A stretch of DNA of 64,000 nucleotides. Source: an uncultured Clostridia bacterium. GTDB taxonomy: Bacteria > Bacillota > Clostridia > Christensenellales > UBA1242. Below are positions 34,801 through 44,268 of the stretch, in pieces; position 1 is the first letter of the stretch, and each line of letters starts with the position of its first letter. Below the pieces are notes generated by a model. That model did no database searches, was not told the origin of the DNA, and saw only the letters and a list, made by a program, of their open reading frames with translations. The DNA lies in the NCBI GenBank assembly GCA_944350085.1, contig CALVNY010000003.1, forward strand, positions 1-64,000, in the 5' to 3' direction. The position numbers and the translations under genes are program-made.

Positions 34801-37800
34801 GGTTTAAATGTTATTTTAAGAACTTCTTGATATGAACAACCATCTAATTCAACATCAATTAAAACATAAACTACTTTGTCAATTTCAATGTTATTATGTT
34901 TTATTTTTCCATTACTTAAAGTTACATCATTGTATGTAAATGGATCTCCCTTTTCATCAACTAATGTGTATGTTATACCACTTGTTATTGGAGTTTCAGC
35001 ACTGTCCCCATAAATTATAGTAAATGGTGATAACTCTGTATTTGCTATATCAATTTCAACTCCTGCTGGAATATAAGTTTGATTTGGGCTAATTATTACA
35101 TTAGGTTTAACTGTTAAAGTTAATTTTGTAATAGTATCCCCATAAACACTTGTGATTGTGTACAAATAGAATACTACAGTTTTGCTTACTCCAACATCAT
35201 TAAATTTTAGAGTTGAATCATAACCTATTAATTCGTATGGATTAATTGTAGTATATAAGCCATCTGTGTTTTTAGATTTTAATGTTAGTCCATTAAAGTC
35301 TTGAACCAAAATTCTTAGTGCATTAAAATTACTTGTTAATGCTGATGGCAATTTACAACTATTAATAAATTCTCTAAGACTAAATTCATTGTTTGCATAA
35401 ACTTCTACATTTCCATCAACAGAAACAACATATCTTTCTAAATTATTTCTTACAGCAAATGTGTAATATGCAGTTGCACCATTAAAAGTTTCAATTTTTA
35501 CTACTGTGTTTATTGTGTTGTAATCTTGAATATTAAATGTGATTTCACTTCCTTGTAATACTCCAGAATCAACATTTGCTTGTCCACTGTAAACTGAATA
35601 TGTGAACATTGAGTCGGCATTATTAATTACAAAATCTATTGTTGAATCAGTAAATGCTGTTAATTGATCTTCTTCTACCAATCCACTTTCAATTAGTTTT
35701 TGTTTGTCTACTGATAATGTTATAGTTTTATCAATAGAATTTGTATCTTTTAGGTTTGCATTTAAAACAACACCATTGTAACTTAATTCAACTCTTCTGT
35801 TCTTACTTATAAAGTTTTTTTCTAAATCTATAGTTGTATTATTATTTGCATTTTCATAAGAATCTAAAACAGGATAAGTTGTAGTAATTGTTATATCTGG
35901 CATTAATTTAAAGTAGAATTCATACATTTCGTTTGAAATTGAAATAAATACAATTTTGTAATACTCAACTTCGTTAACACTATTTTTATAATTTAATTTT
36001 ACTAAATTATATAAATTTACGTCATTTCCACTTGTTACATAGTTTGTTATTAATTCAACAGAATCACCAGTGTAAACACTATAAACTTGATTTGTTTTCT
36101 TTTGTAATACAACATTTTTTATTATGCTATAAAATACATCAGTGTTATTTCCACCAATTAGTGAAACCAAGTTGTCAACTGCTTCACTACCATAAACATT
36201 CGTTATTGAATCATTATAAGACACTTCAACATATTTGTTGCTACCACTCGTATTTGGAGTTATAGTGTATTGTTTTTGAACTTCGTAAGCATTTTCTTCT
36301 GTGTTGTAATCTGTTTCATATTTAACAGTTTTGTTAACTTTTAAATAAATTAAATTTTCAGAAGTGTTTGTTAGTTCAACTGTTTTTGTTCCATATTCAA
36401 CAAAGTAAACTTTAATTCGAATTGTTTCATCAGTTGTTAGTGCTTCACTTGTTTTTATTTCACCATTTGTAAAGAATAAGTTATTTTGTACTAATTCGTT
36501 GTACTTTTCTTCGCCAAAGATGTTTCTTAATTTACTTTCAGGTTCGGTATCAGCAATTTGAATTCTTAAAATTGTGCTTAAATCATCAATTTCAGAACTA
36601 TAATTTGAAGTAACTTTAAATAATTTTACACCAACATTATCAGGCTCATTTTCATCATATTGGCCATCAGTAAATAAATTGTATGTTAAGCCTGCTTTTA
36701 TATTAAATGTGTTTGTATTAAATTGAATATTATTATAGTATGGCAAAACTCTAATAGTAATTGTGTTGTATGTGTAAGTTTCTGTTGTGCCTTGAACAGA
36801 TATATTATATTTAATTGTAACACCAACATTTTCATATGTTTTTGTTGGTGAAACCCTACTTGGAATAAACACATTAGATGAACCAATTGAACCATAACTA
36901 TTATTTGATGTAACTTCATAAATCAAAGTTAAGTTTGCACCATTTTTCTTTAATTTATAATAATCATCTAAACTCTTGTTTGTTTCATTAAATGTGTAAA
37001 TAGTATTATTTGCACCAAGTGTTGTTTCAATATAGTTTTTACCTTCTGGTAAGTCAGTGGTTATTTCCAAATTTGCTTTTACGGTTATGTAATAAACATA
37101 ATCTGCACTAGCACTATTAAATGTTGAAATTCTAATTGCTGCATCAATATCTGTTAAACTATCTTTTGCATAAACAATTAACGAATATTCCCCACCTGTT
37201 GCCTTTAAACCACTTACTTGATAAGTTGGTTTTCCATCTACCAAGAAGTATATTGCATTTTTATCTGAATTTTGACTATCAGCAGAATGATAAGTTTCAA
37301 TTGTAAAAATTAAAGAATCTCTAATGTCTACATTGTCTATTGTTGCAGAAATTGGTGTTCTTGTTTGTATTACACCATCAATTGTGTCTCTTGCACTATG
37401 TTCTGCCAAAATATCAAACGAACTACCACCTTTTATTTTTTGTGAAGTTTGAGTGCTATCATTTATTTGCCACAAATCTACGCCACTTTCATTGTTTATA
37501 GAATATCCTGTAACAACAACTTCAGATTGAACGATATTTAAAACAAATCTAAATGTAAACTTTGTTCCATTGTATTTTACATCATTTGAACCAACTGCAT
37601 CTTCATACAAATAAATTGTACAAGTTATAACTACATTTATTCCTTCAGGTGAACCTTTTAAAATAGTTAAAATTGGATCGTAACCGTTTGCTCCTGCTTT
37701 TTCAGTTACAGAAACATAACTTGGTTCGCTACTTACCCACTCGTAAATTGCATTGTTTTTAATATCTTCACTTATTGTTTCTTCATTACCTACATAAGCA

Positions 37801-40790
37801 GTATCCAAATTTAAGTTTAAATTGTAATCTAGGCTTTTATTTCCATCACTGCCACCAAATTTAAATTCACCTTTACTTTCGCCACCTTCGTAGTATTGCC
37901 ATACCAATTTACCATTGTTTAATGAACCCTTAATTGATAAGGTTTGATCATTTGAGATTGCTTGGTTTGATGAACCACCAGCAGAATAATATGCCTTAAC
38001 TGTGTTTTCTTGAATTGTTGCAAAAGAAATTTGAATATTTGCTCTACAACCTTCAAGGAAAGAAAATTCATCATCATTTACTGCAAGGAAAATATCTGCA
38101 CTTGTAGTTGCATCAAAACATTCAATAGTTATCTTTATCATTCCATTAACCATTGAAAGTGTTTCGTGAATTTGTACTGCCGATTCATTTGATGTTGAAA
38201 AGAACGCATTTTTATTTTGTCCATTTAAGTTATTAAACCAAAAATCAAACAATGCAGTATTTAAGTTAGTCCTTTCATTGTCGCTTCCATTAAATGTGCC
38301 TGTATTGTCTAAATTTAAGTTTGTAACAAACATTTCAAAGCGTTGGCCAACAACCATTTTTACAGGAGTTTTAATTACTCCATCAACGGTTGTCCTATTT
38401 TGGAAATTACTTGTGCCTTCTTCCTCTGCTGTGTAAAATTGTAAATCTTGTAAAAATGAGTAAATGTTAAACTTTATTGTTTCACTTGCAACTTTTATTA
38501 TGTCGTAAACATTTCTATATTGCCAATTACCTGTTCCTTCTTCATCATATTTTTCATCAACTAAGTTGCCATCAGCATCAATAGGTTCGCCCAACACATT
38601 TGTTCTAACTACTGCAACATAAAGTTCAATATCATTTAATGTGTAAACACTTGTTGGGTTTGTTGGATTTGCTTCATCCATTGTGTACACAACGCTTGTG
38701 TTTAATGCTTCAATACATATTCTACCAGAAGAATCGTTTGTATAATTTATTTCGTAAACATTTATTGTGTTTCCACCATAAGGCAATGTGTAAACCATTG
38801 GGTCACCATCAAGTGTTCCATCAACAGTTTTAACTCTAACTTTTAAATATCCATTTTTTGCTGTTGCTTCGCTAACAAACAATTTGATATTTGTGTAACT
38901 AGCATCCATTGTAAATTCTTTAATTAACGAACCACTTGTGCCAATTTTGTCTAAACTTAAATCAACATACTGAACATTAGGATAACCATTGTTGTTGGTT
39001 GAATTAATGCTCATATCAGTAATTAAGTTTTGATTTAGACTAAACACATTTATTTGATTAATTTTAATGTTAACATTTGCAATTTGCTTAAAGTATGTTC
39101 CACTAATTTCGTCATATAATACAAACAATATACCTGTTCCGTCGTCTTCACGTTCTTGTTCTTTATTTGCTGTTATTTTCCAAACCTTAGTTGAATCTTG
39201 CGAACTTGGATTTTTAACTTCCAACACAGTATTATTTGATTTGTATGTTAAATATTTTGTAACCCCCTCAACCAAAATTGGTGAATAAACAATTTTGTCA
39301 ACTAATTGCCCGTTTTCATATTCCTTAATGGTTAATAAATCTTCACCCTGAATTGCTTCAACGCTATCAAATATGTCGCCTTGTTTAATGCTATATAATT
39401 GAAGGTCATTTAGCCTTACATTTAATGCACTATCTGAAATATTACTACTTGTGCTTGTTAATTTGATATTAAATAATTTTGTTAAATTTTCTCTTGTTAG
39501 TTCTTGTCCATTATATTTTAAAGATTCAAACAAGTTTAAATTTATAACTGTATTTCCAACTCTAAAATCTGTTAATTCTACATTTTCAACAACAATATCT
39601 TGTGATGCTGTTATAAACATTAAATCCATCAAAGCATAATAATCTGCTTCACGGTTAATAACTAACCTTCCATCTTGTGTTGATTTTTCTTTGTACCAAT
39701 TATAACCAGTAGTTGAAACTGTGTTAGTTTCGTTATCAACAACAATTTCGCCACATTGTTTTATATAGTCTAAATACTTGTTTGCAAAGTTGGTTACAGC
39801 CATAAAACCTTGACTTACATCTGTTTTAAAAATTGTGTCTGCTTCCAAATAATCTAAATACATTTGATATGTTGGTAAAGTTTTTGATGTGATTGTACTA
39901 GTTCCAGCCTGTAATGTTTTGAAAGTATATCTTATGCTTCTAAGTAAATCATCATCACCATCTCTTCTTTCTAAATTTTCTGTTTTTGTTATTTTAATAA
40001 CTTCTTCATTACTACTTTCAGTTATTACATTTTTAAATGAAAATTTATCAGTATAAATTTCTCCCGTGCTTGGATTAATTGCATAAGTTGGCATTGTTGT
40101 TAAAGTAAAAGTTAAATCATTTTCATTAAAAACTATTGTGTTATTTTCTAGTTCACCAGGAACTTCTGAAAAATCTAAGCCAATATCAGTAATACTACTA
40201 TCTACAAAAAATTCAAACTGGCTCCAAGTTGTTCCCCCCTCGCTGTCAACTGCTTTTATTCTAACTTCGCCACCAACATTAAATTCCTTAATTTTATAGT
40301 AATTGTCACCAATTTTAATTACGCCTATTTCATCAAAGATTTCATACTCTAAGTTTGTAACTAATGCATAATTATTGTCGTATAATTTGTTTTCAATTAT
40401 GTAATAAGTTAAAGAACCAAATGTTACTTGTTTTGTTTTTACAATTTCAACTGTAAATTCTTCACCAGCAACAACAGTTTTTGGAACAACAACTGCTTCT
40501 TGCCCCTTTAACACAGTTAAAGTTAAATTTTTAGTAGTTGCATTTTCAGGTGAAAAATTGATTTTCATATTAAAATTATCATTTGCAACCAAAACATCAT
40601 TAATTTTTGAGATTGCAGTATTGTTTTCATCTAAATTATTTAACAAACTATCGCTATCAAAATTAATAGTTTCAAGATAAATGCTTTCATCTTTGAAAGC
40701 ACCCGTAGCAAACAAGACACCTATAGTGCCTGCTATTAAAATTATAATTCCTAAAAATGCCCAGCCAATATATTTAAAAACTTTTCCCAT
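31800..40790 (-). CDS. 2996-residue membrane-anchored modular surface protein
   Basis: One uninterrupted 8991-base gene. The N-terminus is a signal anchor (about residues 9-31) with lysines before it and no lipobox, and there is no LPXTG or S-layer motif at the end, so about 2960 residues should project outside. The rest is beta-rich, Thr/Asn/Ser-rich, acidic and very poor in cysteine. Segment ends recur with a strand of the type hydrophobic-x-Pro-Asn/Asp/Lys-hydrophobic: LPYYNN (near 1350), MPDI (1630), KPNV (1897, 1995), QPNI (2122) and TPKI (2778). This suggests tandem Ig-like or cadherin-like modules about 100-270 residues long. No catalytic motif is seen. An adhesin or cell-wall-spanning fibre is my inference. 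It has a strong promoter and its own terminator. Confidence 0.8.
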   Translation of the reverse strand: MGKVFKYIGWAFLGIIILIAGTIGVLFATGAFKDESIYLETINFDSDSLLNNLDENNTAISKINDVLVANDNFNMKINFSPENATTKNLTLTVLKGQEAVVVPKTVVAGEEFTVEIVKTKQVTFGSLTYYIIENKLYDNNYALVTNLEYEIFDEIGVIKIGDNYYKIKEFNVGGEVRIKAVDSEGGTTWSQFEFFVDSSITDIGLDFSEVPGELENNTIVFNENDLTFTLTTMPTYAINPSTGEIYTDKFSFKNVITESSNEEVIKITKTENLERRDGDDDLLRSIRYTFKTLQAGTSTITSKTLPTYQMYLDYLEADTIFKTDVSQGFMAVTNFANKYLDYIKQCGEIVVDNETNTVSTTGYNWYKEKSTQDGRLVINREADYYALMDLMFITASQDIVVENVELTDFRVGNTVINLNLFESLKYNGQELTRENLTKLFNIKLTSTSSNISDSALNVRLNDLQLYSIKQGDIFDSVEAIQGEDLLTIKEYENGQLVDKIVYSPILVEGVTKYLTYKSNNTVLEVKNPSSQDSTKVWKITANKEQEREDDGTGILFVLYDEISGTYFKQIANVNIKINQINVFSLNQNLITDMSINSTNNNGYPNVQYVDLSLDKIGTSGSLIKEFTMDASYTNIKLFVSEATAKNGYLKVRVKTVDGTLDGDPMVYTLPYGGNTINVYEINYTNDSSGRICIEALNTSVVYTMDEANPTNPTSVYTLNDIELYVAVVRTNVLGEPIDADGNLVDEKYDEEGTGNWQYRNVYDIIKVASETIKFNIYSFLQDLQFYTAEEEGTSNFQNRTTVDGVIKTPVKMVVGQRFEMFVTNLNLDNTGTFNGSDNERTNLNTALFDFWFNNLNGQNKNAFFSTSNESAVQIHETLSMVNGMIKITIECFDATTSADIFLAVNDDEFSFLEGCRANIQISFATIQENTVKAYYSAGGSSNQAISNDQTLSIKGSLNNGKLVWQYYEGGESKGEFKFGGSDGNKSLDYNLNLNLDTAYVGNEETISEDIKNNAIYEWVSSEPSYVSVTEKAGANGYDPILTILKGSPEGINVVITCTIYLYEDAVGSNDVKYNGTKFTFRFVLNIVQSEVVVTGYSINNESGVDLWQINDSTQTSQKIKGGSSFDILAEHSARDTIDGVIQTRTPISATIDNVDIRDSLIFTIETYHSADSQNSDKNAIYFLVDGKPTYQVSGLKATGGEYSLIVYAKDSLTDIDAAIRISTFNSASADYVYYITVKANLEITTDLPEGKNYIETTLGANNTIYTFNETNKSLDDYYKLKKNGANLTLIYEVTSNNSYGSIGSSNVFIPSRVSPTKTYENVGVTIKYNISVQGTTETYTYNTITIRVLPYYNNIQFNTNTFNIKAGLTYNLFTDGQYDENEPDNVGVKLFKVTSNYSSEIDDLSTILRIQIADTEPESKLRNIFGEEKYNELVQNNLFFTNGEIKTSEALTTDETIRIKVYFVEYGTKTVELTNTSENLIYLKVNKTVKYETDYNTEENAYEVQKQYTITPNTSGSNKYVEVSYNDSITNVYGSEAVDNLVSLIGGNNTDVFYSIIKNVVLQKKTNQVYSVYTGDSVELITNYVTSGNDVNLYNLVKLNYKNSVNEVEYYKIVFISISNEMYEFYFKLMPDITITTTYPVLDSYENANNNTTIDLEKNFISKNRRVELSYNGVVLNANLKDTNSIDKTITLSVDKQKLIESGLVEEDQLTAFTDSTIDFVINNADSMFTYSVYSGQANVDSGVLQGSEITFNIQDYNTINTVVKIETFNGATAYYTFAVRNNLERYVVSVDGNVEVYANNEFSLREFINSCKLPSALTSNFNALRILVQDFNGLTLKSKNTDGLYTTINPYELIGYDSTLKFNDVGVSKTVVFYLYTITSVYGDTITKLTLTVKPNVIISPNQTYIPAGVEIDIANTELSPFTIIYGDSAETPITSGITYTLVDEKGDPFTYNDVTLSNGKIKHNNIEIDKVVYVLIDVELDGCSYQEVLKITFKPNVKIVFDYETSSAPTIYRTQISAPIKVNDGITNNRETLYLWDDQKNSSSYPIYITDYYGNNIDFRSGTTILFSIEEDESNIVNALNPNTGALVYLPTNKVNTMVKVKILITWQNGASYSRIYNIAFQPNISANNGVTINYQTSVGDSTNSKQKLSIYGGSSVEFKAFNTMEGTILEQSYKASDSEPLTTNSMSIDVLNSAGEKTIAYLLFEECETDYYTITSSGIKFKAVSETTEVRIPYYLNLRYIADEGNIKYCGVFADNLIDGKYAHEYYYTPGTNGEIVIELLSVISSVTSSYNSDNPYSVIVRNNNDNVVNLYTLLNVTLVQNATFDSGDSTKVLIDKEDLSKLFTISVANNYATLSGQTVVFNIHSSVVSKFEIKFTIGGVSEIVSAFVSFNNNAILSPIDAVKTFTYNNNEYYVINNIVYDYKKVQVGEVDGEDVKIAGSVVASFDSLIDLTLSDNTKVLNIYNSNEGTIDLTELVNYIVQNNYIMIGASKYYIQSTSTGTNKLVNASGEEYSGNYVISSEYVEITESTSLDIKTEDSNKYVDTNLGKYYIISIPDGEGTTYILQSQLTGGVEYNGSYNVNMETNKVLITSTNYVINVESVELVKNGLTFSISSTGENDKYVQNGNNITLIPFYSTNIGLHRTPFTFIVNSNNNLQTNITFYVLPVETSWEILYNGKETFNVEEPTQDNDTIGIVELSSKYGTENGQIQATDYTFRLQNTTNFAVIEKDEQSNKYILKIDYSKFSYSQELIIDVQATFNDNIVSNTYNVTVTPKINFVANNVSLTLDPELTSEQSVQINNASNSLITADSSGEIVIELANVEDNEYVTIESDKVVIENSLYLLETKEIIFNVSYTNEINGVECVFNSNSVLKLEQNTKLLNLFNSKEINITSDSGSTQINTDAPIKVVNASDESKEYTNLTIQVEVISYACGPDQFSGLVVTATISNGVITLTYGDVDGQYPNYVNAILKLTVKNGEDIIYTSSEISCTLTK

Positions 40791-40905
40791 TTTTTATACC
40801 TCTTAAATTTTGGGGCTTAATTTTATTGTGCTCATTTTACAAAATAAAATTAAAATTATTTAATTAGAAATTTAAAAATGCAAATTTCTACATTTATACA
40901 ATTTA

Positions 40906-40933
40906 ATTATATAAATATATAAATATTTGTCAA
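40906..40933 (-). promoter_or_regulatory. strong promoter of the giant surface-protein gene
   Basis: A consensus TTGACA (40928-40933), a 16-base spacer and a consensus TATAAT (40906-40911) give a leader of about 110 bases. The leader has no obvious structure, and an AAGAGGT site lies before the ATG. Confidence 0.7.
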
Positions 40934-41000
40934 ATAAAATAGATTTTGTTTATATTTTTAGCCAATTTTTCTAACTCAAATATTGTTTTTTAAAAATAAA

Positions 41001-41025
41001 AAAACTCTTAAATTTTAAGAGTTTT
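41001..41025 (-). terminator. terminator of the ribosomal superoperon
   Basis: A twelve-base self-complementary stem (41001-41012 with 41014-41025) lies 12 bases after the rplQ stop and has T runs on both sides. Confidence 0.8.
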
Positions 41026-41036
41026 TTTAATGATAA

Positions 41037-41540
41037 TTAAACCAATTCAATTAAAGCCATTTCTGCATTATCGCCATTTCTAGTTCCAAGTTTAACAATA
41101 CGAGTGTATCCACCACCTGTTCCTAGTTCTTCTTTGCGTTTTGCATATTTTGGTGCATAAATATTAAATATTTTTTCAATTAATGGGTAATTAATTTCTT
41201 CTGTTCTTTTAACATATGCTTCTTTCTTTTCTTTTGGAAGACGCTTTTCTTGAACAACATTAAGTTTTGCCATTAATTTTCTTCTTGCATTAAGTTTCTT
41301 TGTTCCATCGTTAACAACTTCTCTTTTTTGTTTAACACCCTTAGCATCAACAACTGTTTTTGTAACTTTAACGGTATCTTCATAAGAATTTATTGCAAGA
41401 GTTAATAATTTTTCAGCATAAGAAGCAACTTCTTTTGCCTTTTCAACTGTGGTTTCAATTTTACCATTCCAAAGTAAATCAGTTGCAAGGTTTTTTAGCA
41501 TTGCGTTTCTATGTGCAGTTGGTCTACCTAACTTTCTCAT
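41037..41540 (-). CDS. rplQ: 50S ribosomal protein L17, long form
   Basis: L17 sits near the exit tunnel of the large subunit. The start (RKLGRPTAHRNAMLKNLATDLL) and end (GGGYTRIVKLGTRNGDNAEMALIELV) are canonical. At 167 residues it is about 45 longer than the Bacillus protein: the extra part falls after residue 50 and includes a charged segment (VVDAKGVKQKREVVND) inside the helical middle. It is the last gene of the superoperon, 18 bases after rpoA. Confidence 0.96.
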   Translation of the reverse strand: MRKLGRPTAHRNAMLKNLATDLLWNGKIETTVEKAKEVASYAEKLLTLAINSYEDTVKVTKTVVDAKGVKQKREVVNDGTKKLNARRKLMAKLNVVQEKRLPKEKKEAYVKRTEEINYPLIEKIFNIYAPKYAKRKEELGTGGGYTRIVKLGTRNGDNAEMALIELV

Positions 41541-41558
41541 TTTATTATTTTCTCCTTA

Positions 41559-42512
41559 TTATTCTTCATCGTTTCTTAAACTTAGGCCATAACTTTGAAG
41601 CTTTTCTTGAACTTCTTCAAGTGAGCGTTTACCTAAATTTTTAACTTTTGCTAAGTCACTTTCAGATTTTTTAGTTAAATCTTCAACAGTTGAAATGCCT
41701 GCTCTCTTTAAACAGTTATAACTACGAACTGATAAATCCATATCTTCAATGGTCATTTCTAAAACTTTTGTTTGTTTGTCTTCTTCACGGCTAACTAAAA
41801 TTTCCATTTCTGCCATATTTTCAACAAGTTCAACAAATAGTCCAATGTGGTCTTGAATTAACTTTCCTGATAAACTTATAACTTCCCTAGCAGTTAAAGT
41901 GCCATTAGTTTCTACTTCAATAGTTAATTTATCATAATCAATGCTTTGTCCAACACGAGTGTTATTAACAAAGTAATTTACTTTTTTAACAGGTGTAAAA
42001 ATAGAATCTACTGCTATATAACCAATAGGTGCATCATCTCTTTTATTTGATTCAGCAGGAACATATCCTCTTCCACGACCAATAAAAACTTCCATTTCAA
42101 AACTTGCACCTTCGTCCATTGTACAAATGTGTAAGTCTGGGTTTAATATTTCAACTTGGTCGTTAGGTTCAAAATCACGAGCTGTAACTTCACCAGCACC
42201 ATACTTATTAATTCTAAGAATGGAAGTGAAATCTTTACTTGTATCCATTGTTTTAACTGCTAAATTTTTGATGTTTAAAACAATATCTACAACATCTTCC
42301 ATAACGCCTTTAATAGTACTAAATTCGTGTTGAACACCATTTATTTTAATACCTATTGCAGCAGCACCAGGAAGAGCAGATAGTAAAACACGCCTTAAAC
42401 AGTTACCAATAGTAATACCAAAACCTCTGTCAAGTGGCTCAACAATAAATCTTGCAAAACAACCGTTGTCAGTTTCTTCACAAGTGATTTTTGGTTTTTC
42501 GATTTCCATCAT
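41559..42512 (-). CDS. rpoA: RNA polymerase alpha subunit
   Basis: The 317-residue protein has the alpha N-terminal dimerisation domain (IVEPLDRGFGITIGNCLRRVLLSALPGAA) and the C-terminal domain that contacts UP elements and activators (ELTK-like VEDLTKKSESDLAKVKNLGKRSLEEVQEKL). Length and domain order are normal. ATG 42512 follows AGAGAGGT at eight bases. It lies 84 bases after rpsD, the longest gap within the alpha block apart from the one before rpsM. Confidence 0.97.
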   Translation of the reverse strand: MMEIEKPKITCEETDNGCFARFIVEPLDRGFGITIGNCLRRVLLSALPGAAAIGIKINGVQHEFSTIKGVMEDVVDIVLNIKNLAVKTMDTSKDFTSILRINKYGAGEVTARDFEPNDQVEILNPDLHICTMDEGASFEMEVFIGRGRGYVPAESNKRDDAPIGYIAVDSIFTPVKKVNYFVNNTRVGQSIDYDKLTIEVETNGTLTAREVISLSGKLIQDHIGLFVELVENMAEMEILVSREEDKQTKVLEMTIEDMDLSVRSYNCLKRAGISTVEDLTKKSESDLAKVKNLGKRSLEEVQEKLQSYGLSLRNDEE

Positions 42513-42596
42513 ACGAAAAATACCTCTCTTAAAATTATTTGATTAAACCATTTACTTTTATAGTTTGCATATAAAAGCAACACTCTAATAATATTA

Positions 42597-43217
42597 TTAT
42601 TTTGAGTATAATTCTACAATTAAATGTTCTTGGATATTTAGGTCAATATCATCTCTTTGTGGTAAAGCATTAATTTTACCTGTTAGTTTTGTGTTATCAA
42701 ATTCTAACCATTTTGGATAAACAACTTTAACATCTTTTAAAGATTTGAACATTTCTTTTTCGCGTTTATTTTCTTTTACAGCAATAACATCATCAACTGA
42801 TACTAGATAACTTGGGATATTAACTGTTTTACCATTAACAGTAATGTGTCCATGGTTAACAATTTGCCTACTTTCATCACGGCTAGCACCAATGCCCATT
42901 CTATAAACAACATTATCAAGTCTGCGTTCTAGAAGTACAAGCATATTTTCACCAACGATACCTTTCATGTTATTTGCCATATCGTAGTATTTTCTAAATT
43001 GTTTTTCTTGTAAACCGTATGCTCTTTTAACTTTTTGTTTTTCTCTTAATTGTGTTCCATATTCAGTAATTTTCTTTCTTGCAGCCCCATGTACACCAGG
43101 AACATTAGGTCTTCTTTCAAAAGAACATTTTTTTGTTAAACAGCGTTCACCTTTAAGGAACAATTTACAACCTTCTCTACGACACAATTTGCAATCTGCA
43201 TCTGTATATCTTGCCAT
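42597..43217 (-). CDS. rpsD: 30S ribosomal protein S4, zinc-binding type
   Basis: S4 nucleates 30S assembly on 16S rRNA. The 206-residue protein keeps the zinc-type cysteines Cys9, Cys12, Cys26 and Cys31 and the S4 RNA-binding domain (LDNVVYRMGIGASRDESRQIVNHGHITVNGK). In many bacteria S4 represses its own operon; here it lies in the rpsM-rpsK-rpsD-rpoA block as in E. coli, whereas B. subtilis has it elsewhere. Confidence 0.97.
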   Translation of the reverse strand: MARYTDADCKLCRREGCKLFLKGERCLTKKCSFERRPNVPGVHGAARKKITEYGTQLREKQKVKRAYGLQEKQFRKYYDMANNMKGIVGENMLVLLERRLDNVVYRMGIGASRDESRQIVNHGHITVNGKTVNIPSYLVSVDDVIAVKENKREKEMFKSLKDVKVVYPKWLEFDNTKLTGKINALPQRDDIDLNIQEHLIVELYSK

Positions 43218-43242
43218 TTATTTATTCTCCTTAAAATTTCTA

Positions 43243-43635
43243 TTATATTCTTCTACGCTTTGGTGGGCGACAACCATTGTGTGGGATTGGAGATACATCT
43301 TTAATTAATGTAACATCAATTCCGCTAGCAGTAAGTGCTCTAATTGCAGTTTCTCTTCCTGTGCCCGGACCTTTTACATAAACTTCTACACTTTTAATAC
43401 CAGCATCTCTTGCTGCTTTAGCAGCAATTTCGCCTGCTTGTTGAGCAGCATAAGGTGTGCTTTTTCTACTACCACTTAAACCCAAACTACCTGCACTACT
43501 CCAAGAAACAGTGTTTCCTGCCATATCAGTAATAGTAACAATAGTATTGTTAAAAGAAGCATGAATATGAGCAATACCTTTGTCGGTATTTAATGTGCTT
43601 TTTCTTTTCTTTGTAGTTTTCTTAACAACAGCCAT
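43243..43635 (-). CDS. rpsK: 30S ribosomal protein S11
   Basis: The 130-residue S11 lies on the small-subunit platform near the mRNA exit. It has the family sequence [17 protein letters not shown], the [13 protein letters not shown] segment, and the basic end [11 protein letters not shown]. It starts 29 bases after rpsM with an AAGGAG site. Confidence 0.97.
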   Translation of the reverse strand: MAVVKKTTKKRKSTLNTDKGIAHIHASFNNTIVTITDMAGNTVSWSSAGSLGLSGSRKSTPYAAQQAGEIAAKAARDAGIKSVEVYVKGPGTGRETAIRALTASGIDVTLIKDVSPIPHNGCRPPKRRRI

Positions 43636-43664
43636 TATTTATTGACTCCTTATTTTAATTTTAT

Positions 43665-44045
43665 TTATTTAACATTTGCTTTTTTGCCCTTAGAAACAGT
43701 TTTCTTTGGACCTTTTCTTGTTCTAGCGTTTTGTTTAGTATTTTGACCACGAACAGGCAAACCTTTTCTATGTCTAATACCACGATAGCAACCTATTTCT
43801 TGTAAGCGTTTAATGTTTAGTGATACTTCTCTTTGTAAGTCACCTTCAACAACGCAGTTTTTTTCAATGTAACTTCTTAATTTTGCTACATCGTCTTCGG
43901 TTAAATCTTTAACACGAGTATCTGGATTTACTTTGGTTTCTTTTAAGATTTTAGCAGAAATTTTTGGTCCAATACCATAAATATAGCATAATCCTGCTTC
44001 AACTCTCTTATCTCTTGGTAAATCAACACCAGCAATACGAGCCAT
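43665..44045 (-). CDS. rpsM: 30S ribosomal protein S13
   Basis: S13 contacts the 50S subunit and P-site tRNA. The 126-residue protein has [25 protein letters not shown], the helix-two-turn-helix core, and the conserved basic end [19 protein letters not shown]. It follows a 219-base gap after rpmJ, the only long gap in the superoperon, and may be transcribed from its own promoter there. Confidence 0.97.
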   Translation of the reverse strand: MARIAGVDLPRDKRVEAGLCYIYGIGPKISAKILKETKVNPDTRVKDLTEDDVAKLRSYIEKNCVVEGDLQREVSLNIKRLQEIGCYRGIRHRKGLPVRGQNTKQNARTRKGPKKTVSKGKKANVK

Positions 44046-44175
44046 TAATTTTCCTCCATAAAATTTATTAAAAGTTTTTTTGCAATTTAACTTAGAATGA
44101 TTGAGTTTTAATTAAATTGCCAATCTGTGATTAATTTTTAAAATTAATTTACAAGATATATATTAAACGCAAAAT

Positions 44176-44203
44176 TTTATATGATTTAATCATACAGCCG
44201 CAA
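44176..44203 (-). promoter_or_regulatory. possible internal promoter for rpsM-rplQ
   Basis: TTGCGG (44198-44203), a 16-base spacer and TATAAA (44176-44181) lie in the rpmJ-rpsM gap, giving a leader of about 125 bases. Palindromes in the same region could fold in that leader, the place where S4 feedback acts in other bacteria. Confidence 0.4.
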
Positions 44204-44235
44204 ACTTTGCGATTATTTTCAAGTTATTTTTTTAT

Positions 44236-44268
44236 AAAAAAGCCTTAATATATAATTTTATATATTAA
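44236..44268 (-). terminator. terminator-like palindrome after rpmJ
   Basis: A perfect 24-base palindrome (44245-44268) overlaps the rpmJ stop and is followed on the minus strand by GGCTTTTTTAT. The stem is all A-T pairs, so it is likely to be weak and only partly effective. Confidence 0.45.

Noticed and set aside
31800-40790. CRISPR-like or exact DNA repeats within the giant gene
   Set aside because: Similarity is limited to short protein-level strand motifs; I saw no long exact nucleotide repeats.
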